This document shows positions 35,606-49,391 of a DNA stretch of 64,000 nucleotides, in pieces. Source of the stretch: Thuidium tamariscinum (lineage: Eukaryota > Streptophyta > Bryopsida > Hypnales > Thuidiaceae); the NCBI GenBank assembly GCA_947034885.2, contig OX344749.2:8509501-8573500 (forward strand), given 5' to 3'. The notes below the pieces were generated by a model. That model saw only the letters and a program-made list of their open reading frames with translations. It made no database searches and was not told where the DNA came from. The position numbers and the translations under genes are program-made. Each line of letters opens with the position of its first letter. Position 1 is the first letter of the stretch.

Positions 35606-37379
35606 TGAGCCATGGGCAAAGATTATGCCACCCAAGTTAAAAGTAGCCAAGCCTTGGCAACAAAATACCCCACAAAACTTCAAAATAATTATTAGAGCTA
35701 TATTGCTAAGTGTGCTCTATTGATTTTCTTTAAATTGCATAACAAAAGGAACGGTAAACAATACTAGTTCAATAATACTCCTACTTAGATCTAATAAGGA
35801 TGGGTCAATCTAAAAAGAAAAAAGTTGTAAGTTGTAGAGCCTTCTACACCCTTTCCAAAAAGATAAAGACCTCCAAATTTGACCTTGATTTCTAAAAGCT
35901 ATTAGCAGATGAAGTTTGATACTCAATCTACTAGTTAAAACTTCATTAGTTGATTTCTAAAGTTCTAACTATTGGAATTTGACTTGGTCTGTTATATAAT
36001 TTTTGGTTTTTTATATTCTATCCTAGATTTGAATTTGACGAATTTTAGTTGACTTTCATCCAAATCTTTGTTGATTTAGTTCCAAATATCGTCCAACCTC
36101 TACTTCTTTATTACAATTCAAATTTCTATGTATAAAATAGTTTTAGAAAGCTTATACCCTATTTTGATCCTAAATTCTTCTTTGCTTTTTGTTTTTTCTA
36201 ACCTATTAATTCCTATTCGTGGCTATAATTTTTGGTAATGGGATTCTTGCTCTTTCTTTTTTAAGATAAATAAATTTTCCTTTCAAGGGTCTGATTTTAC
36301 CTCTTCTTAAAAGGAAAAATTAGGCTTAAAAACTTCTTGACAAATGTAATTTTTATTGGTAAATTTTGACCATTTATAGGTTCATTAAAATTTATCGGTT
36401 AAATTATTTTACCTTTTTGAATTTTAAAATCATTTGATCTTTACCTTTGATTATTACCTTTATTTTTGTAAATTTTACTCCTATTTTACTCTTAAATCTC
36501 TAAATTCTTTTGAAATTATGGATTCCTTTTGAAATTCTATCAATGTTAATCCAATTGGTGCCATTACTTCAATTGGATATAACTTTTAGAGTTTTGTCCG
36601 ATTTCAACTTGTAACTATTGTAAGGGGGTTTTGAAAAGCTAATTTAATCTTCTAACCAATTCCCTGTGTTTTCTTTGGATTCCTAATGACCTTGATGGTT
36701 TGATTTGGATTTCTAACTCCCTACTTTGAATTTAATGATTTTTGTGAGATGGATAATAGGATGGAAATAAAGTAGAATAACTAGAGACTAACCTCAATCA
36801 TTGTAGCATCTATGTTTAATATTTCAACTTTGTGATGATGTGCAACTTTCATTCTCCCCACTTGGATTTTGTTAAATATTGTCAAAGTAGCCAATCTTTC
36901 TTTATTCCTCCTTACTCTTACTTCCTTTCTTTTATATTGCTTTTCTTTTTCTTCAAAGGAAATCCCTTGGATTTTCCATTTCTCCTTTTTCTTAATTGAA
37001 TATTTCTTGTAAAGGAATTTCCTACTAAATCTAATCCCAAAATATTCCTAGATATTGGCTAAACTCTTGCCAAATTCCCTCACAAATAATTAAGCATGCG
37101 GGGACCATTTGCTTGAGAATAATCTCATATAACTAATTCAAGGATCCTCCTAAGGTCAACTATCCTTCTTTTTGTTTTTTTCTAATTTGTTTTTAATACA
37201 AAGTCCAAACATTGAAATTTGTATTATTATTCTAAGAGTATTTTATATTCTTTCTTCCCTCGATACTATCCCCACTAGCCTTGTTTCAATAATTTAATTA
37301 AAAATGGAGGAATGCGAGTTTGTGAGTTCCATTACACTAGACTTGGGGTGTTGGATTGGATTGGCTACCTTGGCCTGGT
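35606..37379. other. AT-rich intergenic, no gene seen
   Basis: Text with many short T-rich and TTTAATT words. No ORF above 60 codons, no repeat ends and no RNA gene were recognised. Confidence 0.4.
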
Positions 37380-37800
37380 GCTCTAGATGCCCCTTGAGCT
37401 CTAATTTGAAAGCTAGTACTCCAGTAAGGCTCCTTAACTCTAATTTTGAAGCTGGGAGGCTCTATGAGGCTCCTTGAACTCTGATATTGAAAGTTGGGGC
37501 TCTAGTTAGGCTCCTCGAACTATGATTCTTGAGAGTTAGGGCTCTAGTAAAGCTCCTTGAACTCTGATTTTTTAAGTTGGATGCTTTATAAGGCTCCTTG
37601 AAATTCGATTTAGAAAGCTGCGGCTCTAGTGAGGCTCCTAAAACTTTGATTTTTGAAGTTGGATGCTTTGTGAAGCTCCTTGAACCTTGATTTTTGAAAG
37701 TTAGAGCTCTATGAGTCTCCTTGAACTGTGATTTAGAAGTTGGTACTATGCGAGGCTCCTTAAACTCTAATTTTGAAGTTGGGTGCTCTGTAAGGCCCTA
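37380..37800. repeat. ~57-bp degenerate tandem array, about 7 units
   Basis: Units share GGCTCCTTGAACTCTGATTT, then TGAAAGTTGGGGCTCTAGT or a close variant, before the next GGCTCC. Seven to eight units are readable with 10-25% differences and small length changes. The array is more GC-rich than its flanks. The unit length is a multiple of three in places but stops interrupt every frame, so no repeat protein is encoded. Confidence 0.85.
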
Positions 37801-39559
37801 GTTTTCCTAATTACTGAAATTATTGGACACTAGGTACTCCCTCTAATTCTAATTTAATCTCAAAATTTTCCCAATACTGAGCAAGTTAGATCCCAAATTT
37901 TTTAAGGAAAAATTCTAAACTAGCTTAGTGTTCTAATTGTCAAAAATTGGTGTAACTATGCTCTTAGTCTAGCAATTTTTGGTTGCCCTACATAGCATAG
38001 ACATGCCACTTTTGTGATAGTCTAATTTAAAAGAATTCAACAATTCGACAAGGAACCCTAATGGCTCAGCGACTGTATCACGAGGCTAGTTGGTACTCCA
38101 CCACTCAAGTAGCTGCAGGCTCTAGATGCGGCAAGCTCGCTAGTAAGGTGGCTAGTACTAGTTGTAACATTTGAGCCTGCTGTTGGCGGCTGGCTAGTCT
38201 GACTTTCACTAGTTACAATTTTGTTGAATCCACTTGGGGGCTCTATAGTCTATATAGGGATCCTTCAAATAAATGCAAAAAATTGAAAATTAGTTTTAAA
38301 ATCAAAGCTTCACCATCTTAGAGGTGTATACTTCTAATTTTGAAACAATTTGGTAAGAGTTCCATTGCCAAAGGACTCAAAAGTTTGGATTCCAACCCAA
38401 ATCTCTTTAAATGATAATGACAATACTTGGACCACAAAATTTCATATCTAGACTTCCAAGGATCCTTAATCAAACCAATCCAAGTTTTGGATCCCACTCA
38501 AAAAGCCTAGCGAAATGTTTGTTGGTGTCTACACTTAGAAGAGAGCTTTTCCAAGATGCAATTGGTTAGAACTCAATAACAACCATCATTCTACTCCTAA
38601 GGTCCCAACTCTTTTAAAATGGGCCAAATCGCAAGATGGCTTGAAAACACAATTGAAATCAATAGGTACAAGAGTTTAGAAAATACCAAGAGAGTTTTGA
38701 AAGTAAGGTTGTGTATGGCGTAAGTTTGAAGATGTATAAATGTATTTGATAAAAAAAAGGTGTGAAGTGAGGGGAGGAAGAGGCCTTCTATACATTTCCA
38801 AGGCCTCCTTTCCCGTCAATTTATTTGCTAAACTACTTAAAGAAAATCAAAATTAACATTCAAAATTCTACACTACTGCTATGACCATTCTATCTTTTGG
38901 AGAAATGGTATGATTGCCAAATGGACAATGCTATTGGCTACAGAAGACCCAAATTAGTGTGATTGAACCTCTATCCCTCGTTCCCGGATCCAAATTGTGC
39001 TCGAAAGCTAACCCTTAAGATCTAGTGAAAAGGGTAGAAAATTTAACTTTTAAAAATGATTTTTCCCAAAGGTTTTGAATAGGTAGGGTTGTCAGGGAGG
39101 TCCAAGAGTGGAAGATTAGAGTCCAAGTTGACTCTAATCGGACACCGTATGCTCCTCATACACCAATCAACTCGTAAAGAATTTGATAAAATCGTTAAAA
39201 ATTGTTGTCATTGTCGATTCTAGTACTTATCAATGTTGGAATGTCTTGAAATTTGGCAAGGATTTTACTCATGCTAAAATACGCTACTCTGATTTTTAGT
39301 GAGATTTTACCATCACTAGGGAATTTTATACAAATTTTCAATTGCCTATAAAAGTGGTTGACTTCCCATGGAGTCATTTTCACAATTCAGAAAATTATGA
39401 AACTTTGTAGTCACCCTGTATTTTTGAATTCTTACTATTTGTCTTTTACTGTTGAAAACTAGTAGGTAATTCTCAACTTTTGGCTAATGGAAGTAAAAAG
39501 ATAGACTAATGGTTATAGTAGTTCTACAATTAGTAAAGGATAACTAGTAGTCATGGGTT
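37801..39559. other. intergenic, no gene seen
   Basis: A GC-richer patch at 38.04-38.22 kb with CTAGT/ACTAG words, then AT-rich DNA. No family was recognised. A 62-codon minus-strand frame at 39.2-39.4 kb lacks motifs. Confidence 0.35.
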
Positions 39560-42500
39560 GTTAACTAATTGTTTTGTATAAGAGAAGACAATTGGTCGGC
39601 CGGCAGTTCAAGCAGTTTCTCCTTGTTCTCTCTCTCGCATCATATAGTCAAACAATTTGTAGTTCTTTCTCCTGTTCTTTTTCCCCACTCTCTCGGTCTT
39701 TTTGGTATTCTTTTTGATTTTGAACAATTTGTTTTCTTCTGTGATGATGAACTCCTTCAAATTTTAATGCAAGTATATTTTACAAAGTATTTGTGTGTGT
39801 GTCCAGTGATTGAACTTGGAGTGGTTTGGGGTGGGAGCGTGTACAATTTGTTTTGTTGTATATCCAGTGATTGGATTTTGTGGAAATTTGGTGAATGATT
39901 GTGTATGTTTGGGTAATTAGTTGTATGTGTGTTCTTCGGTGTGTAAACAAGTTGTTGGTTTACTTCGTGCATATAACTTTACATTGGTCACTGGATTATT
40001 GTTTGTTTGATGTATTGAACAAATTGTTTAAATACCTTTCGGTGTATGAATTGGAGAATATAGTTTTAACGATTTGTCTGTGTATATGTGTGATTCCACG
40101 AGAGATTTGTTATAGAATTTGGGGATATTGTAGGGAGTACCAACAAATTGTTTTATGTGAACATTTTCATTTGTGAATGTGATTTGACATGGAGTGTTTG
40201 ATTCAAGGAGTGGAGGGTGAATGCAAGAAACACTTGTACTATTTGTTGCGTTTTACTATAGTACTCATGACTTTTTCTGGAATACTTTAAAATTAAAAAA
40301 TTAATTTGAAAATAAATTGAAAAATATGAACAATGTATAGACCTCTAAGATGAAGGTTTTCACCGAAGGAAATTGATAGAAAAATTCTCTAAGTAGGAGA
40401 ATTTAAAAAGTGCCAAACCTCAAGAAAATACATACCTTCATGATTTAATTCGGGAAAAATAGAAAAAATAAGTAAATAGAAAAAATAAAAAGTGTCCATT
40501 TGCAACAACTCTATGGAGATGGTCATCGACCAAAAAAAACACCAAAATAATATTTTATATGTTTCAAAATTTAAGCAGAAAGAAGCTCACTTTGTAGACT
40601 TCCACACCACATAAAAATAATTTTTTTCAAAATCCCTCACGTTGAATGATGTAAAACTACTAGAAGACCATCTCATCCAAATTTCATCTCAAAATCATTA
40701 AGAAAAGGTACTCCTTAGTACTAAAAACCTCCAAATTGGCATTTGTGACATTTAATCACTAGTACTATTTTAGTATTAAATTATTTTTGAAAATTATGAA
40801 AAAATTATGTAAGGTGTATGATAGTCATGATCAGTACCTTCTCTAAAAATCTTGAGTCATTTAGAGCAAAAATACAAAAGTTATGGCCAAAAAACAGATC
40901 AGCACTTAGGTGGTGACGGGTCCAAGGTCCAAGTGTTTCTTGCATTTACCCTGGAGCTAGTTTGTGGGTGATGGAGAATTGTGTAGAAGGAAGATGGATG
41001 TGATGGCAACCAACAAAGAGTCGGATCCACAGGGAGATGCTACGGAAGAAGACCATTTGTGGAAACAACAGAAGATCTAACAACTAGTTAAGCTTTCTTG
41101 GTGAGATCAATCCACAAGTAGTTTTGGTGAACTCTTTGATTATTACTTGTTTTATAAATCTCTGTTGATAATATGGTGGAACTATTGGTTATATTTTGAA
41201 GTCATATAAGGTTAATTAAATTGATATTGAAAATTCATTGATTACAAATAGTCCGAATAGAATGTTACGATCGATTAAGTTGGAATCAGATTTTGATCAA
41301 CTAGTAGTTATATCAATGGAAATATGTTGACTAACGTGAACAATTTGGAAACATTTTATGTTGAATCTATGTTGTTTTGGAAATTTCATTGATATAATCT
41401 CCTATGAAGTCATTTAACAAATTGTCCAATTGAATGAGAATATTATGAATGGTATTAATCTTTAAATAGGAACAAATTGTGCATTACTGCATTAAATGGA
41501 AACTATTTGTTTCAGAGGTTAATAATTATAATATAAAATTGAATTGCAACATATTATGTTTATGCCACTAATTGTACTTATGATTATGATAAATTGTTTT
41601 GGTCTAATGGACGCAGTTAGCTCCAAGATCTGAATAAATTGTGTGTTATTGTATTTATTTAAAACTAATTGTCTTGGATATTGCTAATTAATATACAAAA
41701 CAATTTGTGTTATAAATGCTTATGTCAATCGATTGTCTTGTATGAAATTGACTAATTGTTGTGGTTCTTGGTTTGCATGGGAGCTTGGTTGGAGTAATCT
41801 ACATCAACAACTGGTTGGGAAGATAATTAATTTGGGTTGTTGTGTAAAATTTCAGTTTTATTTTGTGAATTACAATTAGTCAGTTTGTGGGAAATTGTTA
41901 GCGAATAAAGGTCTCAGCATTGGAAGTAATTGTAGATTAATTGTTGTGATGGCTTTGAGACTAGTTGTATAGCATACAAGTTATTTGAAGTCCATTGGTT
42001 AATTATAGAGCTTGTGTTTTTATAGCTGCAAACCAATTGTAAAATGAATGGTTTAGTTATTTGAATTTATGCTAACCATTTATTTTGGAATTTGTTTATT
42101 CAATTAATCATTGCCTATTAGTTGCTCAAACTAGTTGTTGATAGATATTATTTTTGTAAGCAATTAGTTAGAACAATCTGGCTGGGTATTCTACAAGTAA
42201 CCAGAGATTTTGAACAAATTGTTGAAAGTTGTATTTATTGTTGATTGTTATAGGTTTGATATACATATTAGTAATTTAGAATATAATACTTTGATAAACC
42301 ATTTGTTGTTAGAAAGGAAATTTGTAAAGAATTACTTATTGGTTAGAATTGTATGAACAAGTTGTTGAGTTAAGTTTGTTAGATATGGTTATTGGGAAGG
42401 AAGATTTGGAACTGATATGAGATCGTATATAAAACAAATTGTTTTCAATCTGGTGTTTGGTGTTTGGCCTTGTTAAGGTTAAATTTCAACCACTCGTTGT

Positions 42501-42560
42501 GAATTGGAAATTAGAAGACTAATTGTGAATAATATTTTGATGGGATACTTTAACCAATGG
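39560..42560. repeat. stretch enriched in AACAAATTGTT-like words
   Basis: Variants of A(A/C)(C/T)AA(A/T/G)TTGTT recur every ~30-80 bp, for example near 39569, 39651, 39722, 39840, 39947, 40017 and 40141. After the transposon at 40216-40950 they continue from 41079 to about 42550 (AACAAATTGT, ACTAATTGT, AACTAGTTG, AACAAGTTGTTG). The core is near-palindromic. It looks like a very old array or a word under selection; ordinary AT-richness does not obviously produce it. The flanking text between words is not visibly repeated. Confidence 0.45.
40216..40950. mobile_element. GGTGATTGCAAG-family transposon, 735 bp
   Basis: The ends GGTGAATGCAAGAAACAC and GTGTTTCTTGCATTTACC are inverted repeats. TGGAG flanks both sides (40211-40215 and 40952-40956). 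It is closely related along its length to the copy at 53671-54393, so both belong to one subfamily. The interior is non-coding. Confidence 0.85.
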
Positions 42561-45500
42561 TTGTGAAGTTGTGCAGATAAATAAGGAGCTTGCATTACAT
42601 ACTCATACCCTACATTTAGATAGTGATAAAAAAAATTTTAGATAGGGCAGGGTCGCAAGGACTATTTCCTTGTGCATCCTAATTAGTAATTTGAATAGTT
42701 AAATAATGATAGTAACAATTTGTTTGGTAAAAACAATTACCAGTAACTAAAGAACCATATCTTATTCAATTGTTGTTATATATAATACTATATTTAAATT
42801 GCATTTAAATCTAGAGCATGCATGACAAATTGTTGGTCTACACAACTAATTGTTTATAGAAATTGAGCCACACACTAGTCCAGGATTGGGACTGCACTCA
42901 TGCGTCCATAGCATTATTCAGGACTGGCCAACAAATTTGTATACTTGGGAATAAGAGTGGATACTAGTTCACTAGTTGTTAGAATTTTAAGTGTTATTAA
43001 TGTGTATTTCCTATTCCATTTTCAATTACAAGTGACTTTAGCCACAATATGTTAGACTATTTGATCATTCCCCTAGATTTGAACCCCTATACTATAGTTC
43101 TGGGTTTTGTGGAATTTAGACAAAATTTAGACTACAAACTTTTTGGGGTACTTTTTAAAAACCTCCTAAAGCCAAGTGCAAAGTTTTGCTAGAAATCCAC
43201 ATTCTCTAAATAAAGTTTAAAATGAACACTTACAAAATTAATTTCTCTGGGGAGGAATGATTTCTGTCCTAAGGAATCTCGACAAACTGACTTTGCCGTT
43301 ACACTTCAAATGTGCTTTTATGCTAGAAACACTTATCCTTGTTCTTTGGTTGCAATTCGTCTATATCCGTAAGATTCCACCTACATATGCGTAACTGCAT
43401 ATGGATGTTCATTTTTTCCGAATTTTGTAATCAGAATAATTCTAGGAAAATTTTCTACAAGGATTCCTATTAACCTATTGGAATTCCACCATTACTATTG
43501 GAATTAGAACAGTTCAAGCCTAATTGTGGGAAAACTCCAACAAAGGCCGAAATGAGTGTTTTTTACACTAATTTGTTCTCGGAACGCTATTTGCTTCAAC
43601 TTCTTCTAAACTACTAAACCACCTTTTAATACATAATAAAACCTTTAAAAACCAGTCCTAAAGGATTTCTAGAGCATTCTTGGATAATTCTAGCAAATTC
43701 CTTGTAGTTATAGGGAATTCCTTCAAACCTTCTCCAAACACTCTTTTTAGTTGTTTTTAAACCATAATAACCTTAAAAATGAACAATAAGGAAAAAAAAG
43801 AAAAAACCAAGACCTTCGTAACAACTATGAGACTCATAGTGTCCGCTATGGGTCATGTGATTGGAATGGGTCATACCTTATATGGTTCATAAATAAAATT
43901 ATACAAATCCTAAATTTCAACAATCTAATATGCTTATAAAAAATATTTCATATAGATAATATAACTATTTAATATAGAATTTCTTTTGGAAAAAAATCAT
44001 AATATCATTATTATTGGAGAGACACCTTTTAGGTCAATTTGGTTTAACTTTAAGAGTGACTTTTGGATTTTTGTATTAACAAATAAAGGATTCACTTCTT
44101 GATGATGGGGCAAATGTAAAGCTACAATCAAAATGATGGAATAAAGGCACAACCAAAATGGTATAATGAAGCTAAGACAAAATAACAAAATTTCAAAGTT
44201 ATAACAAAAATAATGAAATTTTGAAGTCATACAACCAAAATTGAAGTACATAGTGTCTTTTCAATTGAAGGAGTTCAATTTTTTTTTGAAGGAACCACTA
44301 AAAATATTTTGGTTTAAAATAATTTGTGAACAAAATTAGAAAAAATTTAGTTTAGAGTTAATTTTTTTGAATGAAAGTTGAAAGGTTTTAGAGGCAACCT
44401 ATGGGAATTACAAAATGACTAGAATTTAGGCTCCATTTTGATTGAAATATGGGGTTTCTATAGTAACAAAATAAGGTTCAACATCAACTATTGGTCAATA
44501 TGTACCTCCTAAGTCTAGTATAGTGTGTTTACACCTACTAAGAGTACAAATTTAAAACCCCAAAAGAACAAGTCCCTAAAGATTTTTCAAACTTCATTTT
44601 GCAATTAATAACAATGGATTTTGTTTTTAGTATTTATTTTTCAAAATGTGATTACGGGTATTTTGTTAGTTTTAAAATTTTCATAGTCTCATTTTAAAAA
44701 TTTGAAATCACTAGGAATTTCAAAATAAAAAGGGAAACAATTCATATAAAATGCATGTATGTACTCAAAAAGTTTGAATTCTTTTTGGATTTATACTATA
44801 GGATAGGATATCATGGTTCAATTTTTATTTTATTTTATCATTTTAAACTAGAATATCATCATTCAATGGTTCTAGGTTTAAAGTTCAAATTATTATAAGA
44901 AATTAATTCTAAAAATTTCTTAATGTTACAAAATACAAATTGGATTGAAATAAAACTTGATACTATTCATTTCATTAGTTGGAATCAAATTTTTAGAAAA
45001 AATATTCATAGCAAAAATCCAAATTAAAAAAAAGAGCACAAGATGCCAAAATAAACTACATGCGGATTTTGGATTTGACAATTTCTAATATGGGAAAGAC
45101 AAAAATTATAGTGATGGCTTTTAGGTTTGGTTGATATTTGGTGACCTATACTTCTAAATCAATGAGTATAGAATGTAGTAGGTATTAAAAGACAAGTAGA
45201 CACAATGTATGTAACTATTGAATTTGAGGCCATACAAGTATACAACTAAAGCTCTAAATGAAGCCTCAACCTTGGATCTCAACTTGGCCATGAAATTGTG
45301 AAGCCAAATGACTAAAACCTTGAAACAAAGTCATGACATGGGCATAGAATCAATAGATTCATGATGTCATACAAGTGAAGCCATGAAATGAAGCTATATA
45401 AATGCACCTGCAACTATTGTTTCTAAATTATTTATTATTATTTTTATAATCAAATAAATTGTGTGATCCTTCATCCACAATAGTATTATTTCAATTTTTT

Positions 45501-45867
45501 ATAATTGAACTCTAAGAGTTATTTTTAAATACAAATTTATTTATTAATTTTTTTTATGTATTTCTTTTTATTGCTAATGGTGCAAATGAATAGTAGGGGT
45601 AACAATAATCATGAGGACATAGGTTGCATTTGAATACATCTATTTCCAACTAAATAAAACATCAATACATCAACATCAATATAACATTTAAACATATTTG
45701 TTTTAAATTTGTTTTATGTACGGAAATTGTGCCTATGAATAGATGAAGTTCAAATGCAGAATTCAAATGAGTGTGACGATAGAGATGTGATTTCATTGAC
45801 AATGTTTACAATGAAGAATCAATTTTCTAAAATAAATTCTTTAATTTTATCAACAATGTTAATAATG
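42561..45867. other. AT-rich intergenic, no gene seen
   Basis: Scattered short frames only (largest 84 codons on the minus strand at 44.0-44.25 kb, without motif). A somewhat more GC-balanced patch at 43.2-43.8 kb has no recognisable coding order. No repeat boundaries could be fixed. Confidence 0.35.
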
Positions 45868-46110
45868 GACTACAATGGCAAATTTTATTAAAATGGCAAA
45901 TTTTATTAACTTTCTATATGCCATTTTTTACCTTTTCAGACTAGCAATCTGAATTGAAAATTGACATCTAGGATTGGTATAAATTTTCATACATCTAGCA
46001 CACATATAGATTTCAAAAATCTATAACATATTTAGATTTTAGACTGCACTATTTGAAACATCTTGGATAGATATAAATTTCAAACCCCGTTTCAAACATC
46101 TATAACACAT
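45868..46110. mobile_element. partial copy of the 49.4-kb MITE
   Basis: GGCAAATTTTATTAAAATGG, a ATGCCATTTTTTA block, GACATCTAGGA and several GATTTCAAA-ATCTAT blocks match 49392-49686 in order. The right inverted end is missing or too diverged to see. Confidence 0.55.
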
Positions 46111-47269
46111 ATAGAAAGTTCATTAAAAAGAGATAAAATACATGTGAGAAGACATCCTTCAAGGTACAAATGCTTATTCCCTTAAATATTGAAAACAATC
46201 TATGTATTTTTAAAATGTGTTTCTAGAGTGAAAAACAACCTTTCTAATAGAACATGTGTAGTTGTGCATGGGGGTGCACTTCCCATGTTTTAGCAACCCA
46301 CGTGCGGCGGAATATAGGGTGGATTTAATTTGTTTTGGGTAATATTCATAAGTATTTATTAAAAAATTACATATAAAATAGGGGACATGAAAAGTGGCAA
46401 GTCCATTATAAGTAATGTAGGTAGCCAAAAAATATGGTCCATTAATTTTTAGGTACATGTAATTTAGGGGTAAAAGAATTGGATCCAAGGAATTATATTT
46501 AGTAGGGTTTGTTTGGACTACGTCAGAATTACAATATAGTACTATGTCAGACCTATAATATAGTACTTGTGCATCAAAGTTACAGGATGAAACTCCAAAT
46601 CAGTGAATGAAGGTGCAATTTTATAGACTTAGAGTTTTAGAGTAGCTATTGGGTGGCAAATGGTATATTAAATATATATTTTTCAAATATGCAAGTATGT
46701 ATCAGAAAGGTATTGTTGTTGATGTTTTTTAATTTGCTAGTAGACATTTCTTCTTCTCCGCATTTTGACATTGAGGCACATTTCAGTATTTTGCACATTT
46801 AGTACTTTCATTGACTTTGGCTTTGTGTTTTTGAACACATTCTTCATATGGCTTCTAATTGTTGAGTATGGCTTTTAATTCTAATGTTTTGTGTTTGATT
46901 CATTCATGCTAATTGGTGTTTAGAAATTGAATCTTTCTTTCTATGAACTTTTTCCTTGTCACTTTTACTTTTTCATTAGTTTTTTATTTAGTTTTTTTAC
47001 TTACAAAAAGTATAGGCTAAAAGAATTTGCATTGACCTACATATTATAAGTAATGATATAGATGATTATATAAGAAATTGTTTTGCATTAGGTAATGATA
47101 GGGGCCCTCTTAATGTTGCCTGAGAGGTAAATAGGCCCCCAAAAATACCCCTCCACCGCACATAGATCCCCCAAATGTAGTGAAAGTGTCCCCTCCATAA
47201 ATATGTGTTTTGCCAAAATTCCAATATATGCTTGAATTCTAATGAAAATTTATTTATAAGAAATTTCAT
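46111..47269. other. intergenic, no gene seen
   Basis: A CCCCC-rich patch (47100-47200) lies next to AT-rich DNA. A 92-codon minus-strand frame at 46.2-46.5 kb and a 67-codon frame at 47.07-47.27 kb have no motifs and were not accepted. Confidence 0.35.
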
Positions 47270-47890
47270 AAAAGATTATATTTTTCTTAACCTTTGAGCG
47301 CACCAACATCCAATTTCTGGACAATGAACAGATTTGAAATTATTTTTCTCTCTTGTTACTGCTTGGATGGAAGTCATCCTAATTTGTAGAAATTCTTTAT
47401 GAAGTTTTTGCTCTATCCAAGGGTTGGATTTGGTATTATTAGAGTACATAATTTTCTTAAATTATAAATGTGGAAGTATGTCAAGTGGTTGACTTGCATT
47501 GATTGTAGTTCAAAACCAAATTTGCAAAAATGAGGTCATAAAATTAACAAACAAACAAATTTCAAAAAATCACCACATGAAGAAAACGTCATTTCAAACC
47601 TACTCCAACAAGTTTTACTTTAAAAATGACAATGTTTTCCTTGTAATTGAATTTTGAAGGAATTTTGAAATTTTCCTTTCAAAATTTATAGAAAAATATT
47701 AATGAAAGCATTGGGGAATCTAACCATAGAGATGGAATCTAGCTAAAACTCAAAATTTACAACTTTTGTTTGTATCACAATCCAAAAATATTCTTCCAAA
47801 AAGGACTTTACAATGATTCTTTCCAAATCGTCAATCCTCAACATGATTCCATATGCTCTAGGATTAAATCCTAAACCTAAAATTGACCAA
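47270..47890 (-). mobile_element. insertion-free paralogue of the 26.5-29.4 kb element interior
   Basis: Read on the minus strand, this ~620 bp matches 26785-27098, then 28026-28157, then about 28906-29060. It crosses without a gap the two places where the 26.5-kb copy carries insertions. The ~220-bp inverted ends of the larger copy were not found here. It may be an internal fragment or a dispersed repeat into which the ends were later added. Confidence 0.8.
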
Positions 47891-48251
47891 ATAAGAAAAT
47901 CCAATTTTTGGTGGTTTGATTAATACTTCATTTTATACCATGTAAATTACCTCCCTCCCTACTATTCTACCAGATGTTTCAATTACGATGAAAACTAGAA
48001 TTGCAAAAGAAGCAAGTTAGATTGCTAATACGAGCAAGGCAATTATAAGGGATCTTCTTCTCTATTTTGCGTGCCCAAATTTAAAAGATGCTCTTATCAA
48101 TTGGAGCTTTCCATCCAATATTGATTTTGCTTATAGTTGTTATAATTATTGCTTATGCATAATTGTATCCATATTAAAACAACTTTTGAGTAGCCTAGAT
48201 GTTTCTATTTTGGTTTGGTTCATTTTTGAAAGATGCAAACGGAGTACGTAT

Positions 48252-48511
48252 CACTATAAGAAGCACACATTTTAGGTGACAAATTCAATTTTTTAAACAA
48301 ATTTTAGGTGATGTTCAAATCATGTCCAAAAGATGTCCAATGCAACAACTCCATGTTTTTATGTCAACAAAAACATCCAACGTAACATCAATGTTAACAT
48401 ACAAACATGAAATTGTTTCATTGGACATCTTTTGGACATCACTTGAACATAACCTAAAATTTATTTAGATAAATTGAGGCTCATCATCTAAAACGTAGAT
48501 TTCTTACGGTG
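48252..48511. mobile_element. CACTA-type MITE, 260 bp
   Basis: It begins CACTATAAGAAG and ends TTCTTACGGTG, and is bounded by TAT on both sides (48249-48251 and 48512-48514). Three-base duplications and CACTA ends are the signature of CACTA/EnSpm elements. The interior is a palindrome in which ATGTCCAAAAGATGTCCAA faces TTGGACATCTTTTGGACAT. There is no coding sequence. Confidence 0.75.
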
Positions 48512-49391
48512 TATTTTTCTACTTTTAGAATTTAGTAGTGTGGATTAGATTTGCAAGTTTTGATACTCTTGAATAATTTATTTTTCTTTGAACTTTCTGT
48601 CATTTTGAATGGATTTGCTAAGTCTATAACTTAAAGTTCTTAATTCAAGATTTTTAATATTGCTTGAGGATTTTGAATGCAATGCAGAGAGAATTTTGTA
48701 TAACAAAGGACTGAGCAAATGGATTAAATTGCAATTTCCTTTAGCTCTTCTTAGAGTACAAATTAGCATCGTTGCATGCAACCTTGCCTTTCTTTCATTG
48801 ATCCAATAACTTTGGTTTTCTAGCAATTGTAGTCTCCATTTCTTTGAAAATATAGTTTGGAAATAAAATTGTTGTAATCAAGACTTCAAGAATTTTTTGG
48901 CATGCACATTTAAAAAGAATTTGTAGATTTGGAGTTGGAATTATATTGTTGTGATGTCATTTGTCATACATGACCTCGATAAATTGCATACACCACAAAC
49001 ATCTTTTTTTGCATCCTAGGTGTCTAAGATGTTAGCTAAAGTTGTCTCTAAATATGATGAAGACAAATGTATTGTAGATGTACTGAAATTTCAATCAACT
49101 TGCCCTTTTGTCTTTTTTCTTTCTATTGAACTAGATATGTTGTTCTAATTCAGTTTTGAAGAGTCAAATGGCTAGTTGTTCCATAAAAATGTAAAAAAGG
49201 CTTTATTGTAGATTTAAAATGGGCAAGTTGGCAAGATTATAAGAGTGGCTAATAGGTTAGACGACTTTCAAAATAGCAAGGTCAAGTTGTTTTTCCTTTC
49301 AGTTCATTTCAAAGTCAAATTTATGTATATGGCTCATTGACAATCTTGTATTAGTGTATTCCTTCAATTGAATTCTAATTTTCAAATTATT

